64,000 bases of DNA from Achromobacter sp. MFA1 R4 (GTDB lineage: Bacteria; Pseudomonadota; Gammaproteobacteria; Burkholderiales; Burkholderiaceae_B), in NCBI RefSeq assembly GCF_900156745.1, contig NZ_LT707065.1, positions 4,836,001 to 4,900,000 of the forward strand, in the 5' to 3' direction. Below are positions 56,024 through 63,471 of this stretch, piece by piece; positions within the stretch are counted from its first letter, which is position 1; every line of letters begins with the position of its first letter. The translations under genes and the position numbers were made by a program. The notes below the pieces were generated by a model, which saw only the letters and a program-made list of their open reading frames with translations, was not told the DNA's origin and made no database searches.

Positions 56024-57996
56024 AAATCCACAAGGCTTTGTGGTTCGGCCTGTCGTGTATTGCGCTGGTGCTCCTGATGATCGCGTTCCTGACGCCGTGG
56101 GACAACCTCACCACGGGTCACATCGGGCTGCTCATGCTGGCGCTGATCGTCGTGGCCATCATGCTGGGCTTTCCGACGGCGTTCACGCTGATGGGCATGG
56201 GCGTGCTCTTTACGTTCCTGGCGTACTACATGCAGAGTTCGGACCCCGGACGGTCCCTCGGCCAGACGCTGGACCTGATGGTGCAGCGCACGTACGCCAC
56301 CATGACGAACGATTCGCTGATCTCGATACCGCTCTTCGTGTTCATGGGGTATCTGGTCGAACGCGCCAACCTGATCGAAAAGCTCTTCAAATCCTTGCAC
56401 CTGGCGCTGGCGCGCCTGCCGGGCGCGTTGGCGGTCGCCACGCTGGCCACCTGCGCGATCTTCGCGACGGCCACAGGCATCGTCGGCGCGGTGGTCACGC
56501 TGATGGGCCTGTTGGCGATGCCGGCCATGCTGAAAGCGGGGTACAGCGTGCGCCTGACGGCCGGGTCCATCACCGCGGGCGGCTGCCTGGGGATCCTCCT
56601 GCCGCCGTCCGTCATGCTGATCGTCTATGGCGCCACCACCGGCGTGTCAGTGGTCCAGCTCTATGCCGGCGCGCTGTTCCCCGGCGTGCTCCTTGCCTTC
56701 CTGTACATGCTGTACGTGATTGTCGTGGCGAAGCTCCGGCCCGATCTGGCGCCGCCTCTGCCCAAGGAAGAGCGCGGCGTGCCCTTGCCGCCGCCCTCGG
56801 CGGCGATGGCCGCGGGACGCTACACGCGCGCGGTCTCGGGCATGCTGGCCGCCATGTTCAAGGGCAGGCGCAACGCCGCGGTGCCGTTCGGCTATCTGAC
56901 GCGCAACATGGCAATCGCGCTGACCCCGCTGGCGGTCACGGTCCTGATGCTGGGGGTGGTGCATCAGGCGCTGACCAAGCCGCCCGTGGTGTACGAGATA
57001 CCCGCGGAACTCCGGCTGGGTTCCAGCGGTTTCGATTCCGGCCTGAGCGAGCCGCCCGTGGACGGGCTGGCCGAGCCACCGTCCAACGACCTGCCCGAGC
57101 CGCCGTCCAATGATCTGGCCGAGCCGCCGGGCACGCCCGCCGCGTCCGGCCTGAGCGAACCCCCGGGAACGCCTGCCGCGCAACCGCCGGCAGCCGCTCC
57201 CGCGCCCGCGCAGGCGGCGCCCGCCGTGGCTGACGGCCGTCTGCCCGCGCCCACCGGCTTCTGGATCTTCGCGGGTATCTGCGCGGTGATGCTGGCGGTG
57301 TTTTACGCGGCGCTGACCTGGGCGCGGCTGGAAATCTTCAAGATGCTCATGGGGTCGTTCTTCCCGCTGGCGGTGATGATCGCGGCCGTGCTGGGATCGA
57401 TCGGCTTCGGCCTGGCCACGCCCAGCGAGGCCGCCGCCATGGGCGCCATGGGCGGGGCGCTGCTGGCGCTGGCGTACCGCAGGCTGAACCTGCCGGTGCT
57501 GCGCGAATCCGTGTTCCTGACGGCCAAGACCAGCGCGATGGTGTGCTGGCTGTTCGTGGGGTCGTCCATCTTCTCGGCGGCGTTCGCGCTGCTGGGCGGA
57601 CAGCGCATCATCGAGGAATGGGTGCTGTCGCTAGGCCTGACGCAGATCCAGTTCCTGCTGCTGGCGCAGGTCATCATCTTCCTGCTGGGCTGGCCGCTGG
57701 AATGGACCGAGATCATCGTGATCTTCATGCCGATCTTCGTGCCGCTGCTCAACACGTTCGGCATCGATCCGCTGTTCTTCGGGCTGCTCGTGGCGCTGAA
57801 CCTGCAGACCGCATTCCTGTCGCCGCCGGTCGCCATGTCGGCCTTCTACCTGAAGGGCGTGTCGCCGCCGCATGTGACGCTGAACCAGATTTTTCTGGGG
57901 ATGCTGCCGTTCATGGGGATTCAGATCGTTGCGATCTTTCTGTTGTATGTGTTTCCGGGGATTGGGATGTGGCTGCCGACGGTGCTGTACCGTTGA
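56020..57996 (+). CDS. TRAP transporter large permease (DctM family) with Pro-rich insertion
   Basis: 658 residues against about 425-450 for typical DctM. About 12 hydrophobic segments with the family motifs LGILLPPSVMLIVYG and TPSEAAAMGA. Between two halves of the domain is a region (about 330-410, nucleotides 57000-57250) made of repeats such as LAEPPSND and LSEPPGTPAA, with Ala-Pro runs, likely a flexible loop. Together with the preceding genes it makes a Na+-driven high-affinity transporter. Confidence 0.9.
   Translation: MKIHKALWFGLSCIALVLLMIAFLTPWDNLTTGHIGLLMLALIVVAIMLGFPTAFTLMGMGVLFTFLAYYMQSSDPGRSLGQTLDLMVQRTYATMTNDSLISIPLFVFMGYLVERANLIEKLFKSLHLALARLPGALAVATLATCAIFATATGIVGAVVTLMGLLAMPAMLKAGYSVRLTAGSITAGGCLGILLPPSVMLIVYGATTGVSVVQLYAGALFPGVLLAFLYMLYVIVVAKLRPDLAPPLPKEERGVPLPPPSAAMAAGRYTRAVSGMLAAMFKGRRNAAVPFGYLTRNMAIALTPLAVTVLMLGVVHQALTKPPVVYEIPAELRLGSSGFDSGLSEPPVDGLAEPPSNDLPEPPSNDLAEPPGTPAASGLSEPPGTPAAQPPAAAPAPAQAAPAVADGRLPAPTGFWIFAGICAVMLAVFYAALTWARLEIFKMLMGSFFPLAVMIAAVLGSIGFGLATPSEAAAMGAMGGALLALAYRRLNLPVLRESVFLTAKTSAMVCWLFVGSSIFSAAFALLGGQRIIEEWVLSLGLTQIQFLLLAQVIIFLLGWPLEWTEIIVIFMPIFVPLLNTFGIDPLFFGLLVALNLQTAFLSPPVAMSAFYLKGVSPPHVTLNQIFLGMLPFMGIQIVAIFLLYVFPGIGMWLPTVLYR
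57040..57240 (+). repeat. Degenerate Glu-Pro-Pro repeat region in the DctM gene
   Basis: About five units of the form L-x-E-P-P-(x)n in succession, then an Ala/Pro-rich stretch. It encodes an extramembranous loop, unlike the compact loops of the family. Confidence 0.7.
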
Positions 57997-58466
57997 TGGG
58001 GGGGCGGCCTCCGTGGGGGGCGGCCGAGGGGCGGGGCTCAGGGGGGCTGGTGGGCCTTGTTGTGCCACTGGCGACTGCGACAGCGAACGTCATCCACATG
58101 CAGGAGAGAAAAAAGTCGGTCGCAAACGTTGCTTGCAAGTGCTTGTTTTTGACGGGACTTCCGAGATTAGAAAACTCGGAGCCATGCCGGTCGCACCCAG
58201 GTCGATCCCGCCTTCGACGCAAGATAAGCGAACAAAAGTCGGTCGCAGGGAAGGGGTATTGGAAAGTGCAGGCGGCTGAGCTATGTAAAGGACGGCCTGC
58301 CACGTGGCCCACGCAGCCTTCGTGCCAGGCGAAACAGCGCGCATTCAGGATGCCGGCGATGCCTCCGATGGCGTCCTTGTGAGACCGCTATCGGCCAGAA
58401 GTGGACATTGAGAGTTCCTGATGAAAACAGTCTCCGCCTTCGCCTCCCCACAGCTGCAGCGAACGT
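57997..58466. other. Gene-free left flank of the low-GC island
   Basis: 470 bases with no convincing gene. It contains a G-rich tract after the dctM stop and two 14-bp direct repeats (AAAAGTCGGTCGCA at 58111-58124 and 58234-58247). No integrase, tRNA or IS end is visible. Short open frames here show no family features. Confidence 0.6.
58111..58247. repeat. Pair of 14-bp direct repeats 123 bp apart
   Basis: AAAAGTCGGTCGCA at 58111-58124 and again at 58234-58247, exact copies, each preceded by GCGAAC within a few to 20 bases. In the flank of the ATPase/glycosylase island. Confidence 0.75.
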
Positions 58467-59747
58467 TCAGTCAAAAGCTCCCTGATTATTCGAAACTTCT
58501 TCGATCAGTTCTTCCCACGGCCAGCGCACCGTCGCGAAACGCCGGTACAGCAACAACTGCCGGTCAACGACGCTGACCATTTCACCCTGTGTATCGTAGA
58601 AAAGGACAAGACCGCGCCCTTCCTGGTCTACCTGCAGTTCAGGAAACTTGCTAAGCGCCGACTTGAGGTTGCTAAACAGGATCCTCGGCTGCCGTTCGTG
58701 CGCGACCGTATAGATGTCCCGCGCTGAGATACCAACAGACAAATTTTGGTCGGAGGCGGCCATGATAGCCGCCATTCCGTGCGCATAAATCCCAGTAGAG
58801 TTTTTCCGGGCTCGAATCCCGTCACATACGCGTTTAGCAAACGTCTGGTAGAGCTGGTTGAGCTGCTCGGCGGAGTGCATGGCTGCGTCGTCGATCTTCG
58901 CCTCATCGCTCACGATGATTTCTTCACCATTTGGTGCGCCTTCTGTGATACCGAGCTCGTCGTCGAGATATCGCAGGGCGAGCTTCTGGAAAAGGCCAAC
59001 GCTGCCGTATGAGATCGCGGCCAACTTCGTCACAACAGGATCAGTCGGCCGAAGGTTAAGCGCCGCGCATCCTTTTTCAAATACCTGTTTCAGCTCGGTC
59101 TCTGACCACGTCACGGACAGCTCCTCCATTCGGTCGGAGAGATCTGGGTTAAGCGTAATCAGCATGTTTTCGCTAATCCAGACACCTACCACGATGACAA
59201 AAGTCTTGTAGTCCCATAGGGTCTTCAGATCGAACGCGAACTTCGTCTGCTCCTCGACGGGCAGGTAGTGGAAGTCCTCGATGACAAGGGTTCGACCAGA
59301 CTCCCGGATCAGAGCCGAGATAAACTCGAGGTCTGTCACGTCCTTGCCGACCACCCGATCCGTAACGGCAGTCGACCGCTCGTAGCTACCCTCAGCGCTT
59401 CCCTCCACCTTTGCGATCAGCTTGAAGCCCGCCTCGCCGGTAGCACTGATCTTGCCACCCCAGTTGTTTTCAACGGTCCGCTCCGCTTCGAGACGGATTT
59501 CGAGCCGCGCAAGGGCGTCTCGGTATACGTCTAGCGTAGTGTAGGAGAGGCGGCACTGGACGACGATCGGGTCGACGAGCACCTTTTGCCGGAGCCATGA
59601 CTTGCCGGATTTCGACGCTCCACGGACGGCGACGTGCGTCTGCTTACGCTCAACGAGCTTCTTGAACTCGCGGTCCAATGAGCCTCGGTCGATGTAAGAA
59701 TTTTCTCTGACTTCGGGCTGGATGCCGAAAACCTCGAAAGTGCGCAT
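58467..59747 (-). CDS. P-loop ATPase (AAA+/STAND-like) of an accessory island
   Basis: 426 residues. Walker A GASKSGKS at 43-50, Walker B-like TLVIEDFH at 153-160. The N-terminus (SYIDRGSLDREFKKLV) resembles ORC/CDC6-type and STAND ATPases. The segment near 350-400 (RILFSNLKSALSKFPELQVDQE, in part) looks like a winged-helix. No membrane helix or catalytic effector domain is seen. AAGGAG lies before ATG 59747. Base composition is visibly less GC-rich than neighbours, a sign of transfer. Divergent from a DNA glycosylase gene. Function unknown; DNA loading or defence sensing are possibilities. Confidence 0.78.
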   Translation of the reverse strand: MRTFEVFGIQPEVRENSYIDRGSLDREFKKLVERKQTHVAVRGASKSGKSWLRQKVLVDPIVVQCRLSYTTLDVYRDALARLEIRLEAERTVENNWGGKISATGEAGFKLIAKVEGSAEGSYERSTAVTDRVVGKDVTDLEFISALIRESGRTLVIEDFHYLPVEEQTKFAFDLKTLWDYKTFVIVVGVWISENMLITLNPDLSDRMEELSVTWSETELKQVFEKGCAALNLRPTDPVVTKLAAISYGSVGLFQKLALRYLDDELGITEGAPNGEEIIVSDEAKIDDAAMHSAEQLNQLYQTFAKRVCDGIRARKNSTGIYAHGMAAIMAASDQNLSVGISARDIYTVAHERQPRILFSNLKSALSKFPELQVDQEGRGLVLFYDTQGEMVSVVDRQLLLYRRFATVRWPWEELIEEVSNNQGAFD

Positions 59748-59960
59748 GTCGCTCTCCTTTGTTTCCAGGATGATATTCGAACTGCATGACTGGCCGCAGC
59801 ATCGAACGTCCGCTCAGGGTCGAAGTCGTCCGTCCGTCGGCAGCCGCTCCCAGCCAGGAACGATTGTTCAAGCGAAAAATTCGTACGTCGCTATTGAGCT
59901 GCGACGATGCAAGTCGGCTTGGGCGGGGCCAACGACGAGCGTACGTCACTAGGCGCCTCT

Positions 59961-59986
59961 TGTTCGGGCGGTTAATCTACCGAACA
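59961..59986. promoter_or_regulatory. Dyad in the divergent ATPase/glycosylase region
   Basis: TGTTCGG (59961-59967) and CCGAACA (59980-59986), perfect 7-base arms 12 bases apart with an AT-rich centre, 51 bases before the glycosylase start. Also CGTACGTCGCT (59882) and CGTACGTCACT (59940) repeat 58 bases apart. Together they suggest a controlled divergent promoter. Confidence 0.45.
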
Positions 59987-60036
59987 CTTCACAAATCGAG
60001 AGCGCATAAAGTCGTGGGCAAGATGGAGGATTATCC

Positions 60037-60843
60037 GTGACGTACCCCTATGAGGAAGTATTCAAGCGCGTTGAGCTCAAGCTGTTCGAGTTACGCTCTC
60101 CCAATATTGATGCTGATGTCCAGCTCGGCAAGCTGGAGGAGTTTAAGAAATATGGGACAAGGAAACTCTCCGACGAAAACTACTTCCATATCATGGTCAA
60201 GGTAGTGTTCTACTCGGGGTTCCGCGCTGAGACGGTAAAGGCGAAGGAGGGGGTGATTCTGAAGCATTTCCCTGACCTAAACACCACGGCGTCCTACGGT
60301 GAGCAAGATATCGAGAACATCCTTGGTGATCCTTCGATGATCCGAAACCGGCGCAAGCTCAACGCCTGTGTCGACAACGCCCGCTTGATGCAAAAACTGA
60401 TTAAACAGCACGGCTCGTTTCGCGATTATCTTTATTCGTTCGGGGCGCTGGAGACGCTGGAAGACGTCCTCTTGCTGAAAGAAACTTTAGAAGCCAGTTT
60501 TGCCTTTCTCGGTGGGATCACGGTTTACCACTTCATGACCGACGCTGGCCTGCCGGTGCTCAAGCCAGATCGCGTGCTCACCCGCATCTTCCAGCGGCTT
60601 GGGCTGATCGAAGACGAGCAGCAGTTGCTCAAAACAGTGCTTCAGGGCCAAAAATTCGCGGCTTCGACAGGCCTGCCGATCCGATACATCGATATCGTGT
60701 TCGTGTTATACGGTCAAGTAAGTGCGACCGCCTACGGCATCTCCGAAGGCGTGTGCTTGACCGTGCCGCGGTGCTCGGCGTGCGATCTGAGGCCCTCGCT
60801 CTGCCGCTACGGAGAAAGCGAAAAAGAACAATGCGTTAACTGA
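60037..60843 (+). CDS. HhH-GPD DNA glycosylase-like protein
   Basis: 268 residues. The stretch 49-135 (FHIMVKVVFYSGFRAETV; MIRNRRKLNACVDNARL; HGSFRDYLYSF) resembles 3-methyladenine glycosylase I (Tag). The Glu expected in the Tag pocket is replaced by Val56. Asp178 in KPDRVLTRIFQR aligns with the catalytic Asp of EndoIII (DTHIFRVCNR). The C-terminus has Cys240, 246, 249 and 256, spaced C-x5-C-x2-C-x6-C, close to the EndoIII iron-sulfur loop. It may excise modified bases. The GTG start has TGGAGGA 6 bases upstream. Lower GC and divergent from the ATPase. Confidence 0.75.
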   Translation: MTYPYEEVFKRVELKLFELRSPNIDADVQLGKLEEFKKYGTRKLSDENYFHIMVKVVFYSGFRAETVKAKEGVILKHFPDLNTTASYGEQDIENILGDPSMIRNRRKLNACVDNARLMQKLIKQHGSFRDYLYSFGALETLEDVLLLKETLEASFAFLGGITVYHFMTDAGLPVLKPDRVLTRIFQRLGLIEDEQQLLKTVLQGQKFAASTGLPIRYIDIVFVLYGQVSATAYGISEGVCLTVPRCSACDLRPSLCRYGESEKEQCVN

Positions 60844-61168
60844 TGCGGTATCACCTGACGACTACCCTGAGTCGGCCGCGTGAGTGCGTGAGGAACCGGC
60901 GACCGGCACTTTCCGCTGCAGAGCGGTCATTCGCAGGCACAAAGCGAATGACCGTGAGGGGTCGCAAGCGGGCATTTTCCGCACGGCGCAGAGACCGGAA
61001 CTCAGCCTATCGGCTTCCTGTAACAAGCGTCGACGCGCGAGCAGGCACATGGCCGAGATTTAAAGCTGCGGCGCCGGCCAAGCACGGTGAGCAAAGCGGT
61101 CCGACCTTACCGCTCGTTTTTACACACGTGCGCCACCAAAGGCCAAGACCCACTACACATCCTCGGCC
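60844..61168. other. Gene-free right flank of the island
   Basis: 325 bases between the glycosylase and GNAT stops with no convincing gene. The 127-codon open frame here has no family features. It contains the stem at 60924-60954 and several GGTCGCAA/CGGGCATTTTCCGC-like phrases that resemble an interspersed structured element. Confidence 0.6.
60924..60954. repeat. Perfect 11-bp inverted repeat after the glycosylase gene
   Basis: CGGTCATTCGC (60924-60934) and GCGAATGACCG (60944-60954) with a 9-base loop. No T-run follows. It may be a structured repeat element or a Rho-dependent 3' end. Confidence 0.7.
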
Positions 61169-61681
61169 TCATCCAGACGCCAAACCAGGCCGGCACAGCA
61201 CATACACATTGGTCTCGCGACCGTAATGGCACTCGCGCCCAACGAACGCAAATCCGAGCTTTTCCAGCACGCGCATGGACGCTTCATTGCCTGGCCAGAC
61301 CACGGCGACAAGCTTCGGGACGTCCAGCCTTTGCCACACATAGTCGCAAAGCTGCGCGCCCGCTCGCGTGGCGATGCCCCGGCCCCACGCAGGCTGGCAA
61401 AGGCGGTACGCAAGTTGGAGCCTGCCCGTGGTGCCGAGCGGCGTCAGGCTGACCCACCCGACGGCGATGCCGTCCGCCTCGACCGCCCAATGGCCTATGT
61501 CCGTCACTGGTTCATCCAGCCAAGCCAGCAGCTCCTGGCGTCTTGCCTCATCGGCCGGCTTTACGCCTGTGCTGTGGCGCATGACTTCCGGGTCGGATTC
61601 CATGGACAGCACCAAGGGAATGTCGGCGATCTGGAGGCGGCGCAGGGTGACGGTCGGGGAGTGGGGCATGGATATCCGCAT
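61169..61681 (-). CDS. GNAT-family N-acetyltransferase (RimJ-like)
   Basis: 170 residues. Motifs of the RimJ/RimL group: VTLRRLQIADIPLV at the start, the acetyl-CoA loop QPAWGRGIATRAG (Q/R-x-x-G-x-G/A) and NEASMRVLEKLGFAFVG near the C-terminus. It transfers acetyl from acetyl-CoA to an amine; the substrate is unknown. ATG 61681 and ATG 61669 are both possible starts. GC returns to the chromosomal level here, so this is likely core sequence. Confidence 0.88.
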   Translation of the reverse strand: MRISMPHSPTVTLRRLQIADIPLVLSMESDPEVMRHSTGVKPADEARRQELLAWLDEPVTDIGHWAVEADGIAVGWVSLTPLGTTGRLQLAYRLCQPAWGRGIATRAGAQLCDYVWQRLDVPKLVAVVWPGNEASMRVLEKLGFAFVGRECHYGRETNVYVLCRPGLASG

Positions 61682-61696
61682 CAACAGGGTAGGGTT

Positions 61697-62446
61697 TCAA
61701 AGCTGGCTCATTCCACCGTCCGCGATGATTTCCGTGCCGACGATGAAGGCGGACTCGCGCGCGGCCAGGTGCAATACGGTCGCCGCGATTTCCTGGGGGG
61801 TGCCGAAGCGGCCCAGCGGGATCTGCGCCTTGATGCCGGCGGCGGTCTTCTCCAGCGCGGCGCGGTCCAGGCCCAGTTTGTCATAGATCGGCGTGGCGAC
61901 GGGGCCGGGGCTGACGACGTTGACCCGGATGCCGCGCGGCAGCAGTTCGGCGGACAAGGACTTGGCCAGTGAAATGAGCGCGGCCTTGGTGGCGGCGTAG
62001 ATCGACGTGGCCGGCATGCCGATGCGGGCGTTGATGGAACCGTTGAGCACGATGGACGCGCCATCGTTGAGCAGCGGGTCCAGCGCCTGGAGCTGGAAAT
62101 ACACGCCTTTCACGTTGGTGCCGAACATGTCGTCCCACATTGCTTCGGTGGCATCGGCCAGCGGGGCGAAGCGGGCGACGCCGGCGTTCATGAAGGCGGC
62201 GTCCAGGCGTACGCCCGCGAAGGCCAGGGCCGCGGCCAGTGCGGCCGGGGCTTCGGGCGCGCCCACGACGTTCTGGATGGCAAGCGCCTTGGCGCCGAGG
62301 AGGGCGCGTGTCTTCTCCAGCGCGGCGCTGTCGCGGCCGGTCACGATGACGCGGGCGCCCTCGGCGGCGAAGGCCTGGGCGGCGGCCAGGCCGATGCCGC
62401 TGGTGCCGCCGGTGACCAGCACGGTTTTGTCTTCGAAGCGGTTCAT
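61697..62446 (-). CDS. Short-chain dehydrogenase/reductase (SDR)
   Basis: 249 residues, classical SDR: TGGTSGIG at 12-19, NAG near 87, Ser and YAATK catalytic motif near 150 and SPGPVATPIYD. C-terminal GTEIIADGGMSQL is the family end. NAD(P)-dependent oxidation or reduction of an unknown compound. It lies upstream of the GNAT gene on the same strand with a 15-base gap and may be cotranscribed. Confidence 0.92.
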   Translation of the reverse strand: MNRFEDKTVLVTGGTSGIGLAAAQAFAAEGARVIVTGRDSAALEKTRALLGAKALAIQNVVGAPEAPAALAAALAFAGVRLDAAFMNAGVARFAPLADATEAMWDDMFGTNVKGVYFQLQALDPLLNDGASIVLNGSINARIGMPATSIYAATKAALISLAKSLSAELLPRGIRVNVVSPGPVATPIYDKLGLDRAALEKTAAGIKAQIPLGRFGTPQEIAATVLHLAARESAFIVGTEIIADGGMSQL

Positions 62447-62670
62447 GTCGGGTTCCTTTTTGCAGGGGAGGCGAGAGGAAGAGTCATGTTGCGCCTTTCA
62501 GGGCGCGCGCCGCACGATATTTCGCATGAATCTGCCTGAAAGGCGCGACGGCGCCGCCCGTTGCCTGCCCCTCGCCAGCGACGCGGCGGCCATTCGTTGT
62601 AGTCTTATCCGCTTGCGGCAGCGCCGGGATCGAGCCGGCCCGACCGCGTACAACAGTCCAAAGGACGATC

Positions 62671-63471
62671 ATGGAAGAGACAAGGCAGGAAACCCCGCTG
62701 AACTGGGCGGCGCTGGTCGACGATCTGAACCGGCTGCTGCGGCTGAAGACCACGGTCATCGGCATGAAGCTCTACGAGCACGAGGCGGACATGGCGGGCG
62801 TGAAGGGCCTGCGGCGGCCCAGCGCCACCCATACCACCGACCAGATCGTCGGCATGGCGGCGCGGCTGGGCTGGACCGTGGGCATTACCGGGGACGACCT
62901 GGTCGGCGCGCAGTGCCGGGCCGTCATCGGGTTGGGGCCGCAGGACGAAGCCTGGAAGCGCGGCGAGGACTACGTGGGCGTGTGGCACGCGACGCAGGCG
63001 GACGCGCAGGCGCGGCAGGAGGCGCTGTCCTGTGTGCCCGCGGGCAAATATCGCGCCATGGTGGTGTCGCCCCTGGCGTCCGGCCGCCTCGATCCGCCCG
63101 ACATCTGCCTGGTGTACGCAACGCCCGGCCAGATGATCATCCTGATCAACGGCCTGCAATGGAAGAACTACCGGCGCTTTGACTTCAGCGTGGTGGGCGA
63201 GACCGCCTGTGCGGATTCCTGGGGCCGGGCGCTGGCCACCGGCGAGCCCAGCCTGTCCTTGCCCTGTTTCGCCGAGCGCCGCTATGGCGGCGTGCCCGAC
63301 GAAGAGATGCTGATGGCCTTGCCGCCGCGCTATCTGCCGATTGCCATCGAAGGCATGAAGGCGCTGTCGGCCAATGGCCTGCGCTATCCCATCGCGCCCT
63401 ATGGCATCCAGAACGACGTGCGCGCGGGCATGGGCGTGAGCTACGCGCAGGCGCCCAGGGCTCAGGGTTGA
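62671..63471 (+). CDS. DUF169 domain protein
   Basis: 266 residues, recognised as DUF169 by the N-terminal WAALVDDLNRLLRLKTTVIGMKL, a central ALSCVPAGKY and VVVSPL-type segment, and the C-terminal FAERRYGGVPDEEMLMALP (in part). Cys residues at CRAV and ETACADS might bind a ligand. No signal peptide. Function unknown. Divergent from the SDR gene by 224 bases; it overlaps the 3' end of the LysR gene by 10 bases. Confidence 0.85.
   Translation: MEETRQETPLNWAALVDDLNRLLRLKTTVIGMKLYEHEADMAGVKGLRRPSATHTTDQIVGMAARLGWTVGITGDDLVGAQCRAVIGLGPQDEAWKRGEDYVGVWHATQADAQARQEALSCVPAGKYRAMVVSPLASGRLDPPDICLVYATPGQMIILINGLQWKNYRRFDFSVVGETACADSWGRALATGEPSLSLPCFAERRYGGVPDEEMLMALPPRYLPIAIEGMKALSANGLRYPIAPYGIQNDVRAGMGVSYAQAPRAQG

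Noticed and set aside
58099-58382. Possible small protein starting MQERKKSVAN
   Set aside because: No homology recognised, contains the 14-bp repeats and has no convincing ribosome site; treated as non-coding.
57997-61168. Prophage, integron or transposon
   Set aside because: No integrase, transposase, tRNA target or terminal repeats are visible; only composition and gene content suggest transfer.
60843-61226. 127-codon plus-strand open frame after the glycosylase
   Set aside because: Runs through the inverted repeat, has no family features or ribosome site and ends antisense to the GNAT gene.
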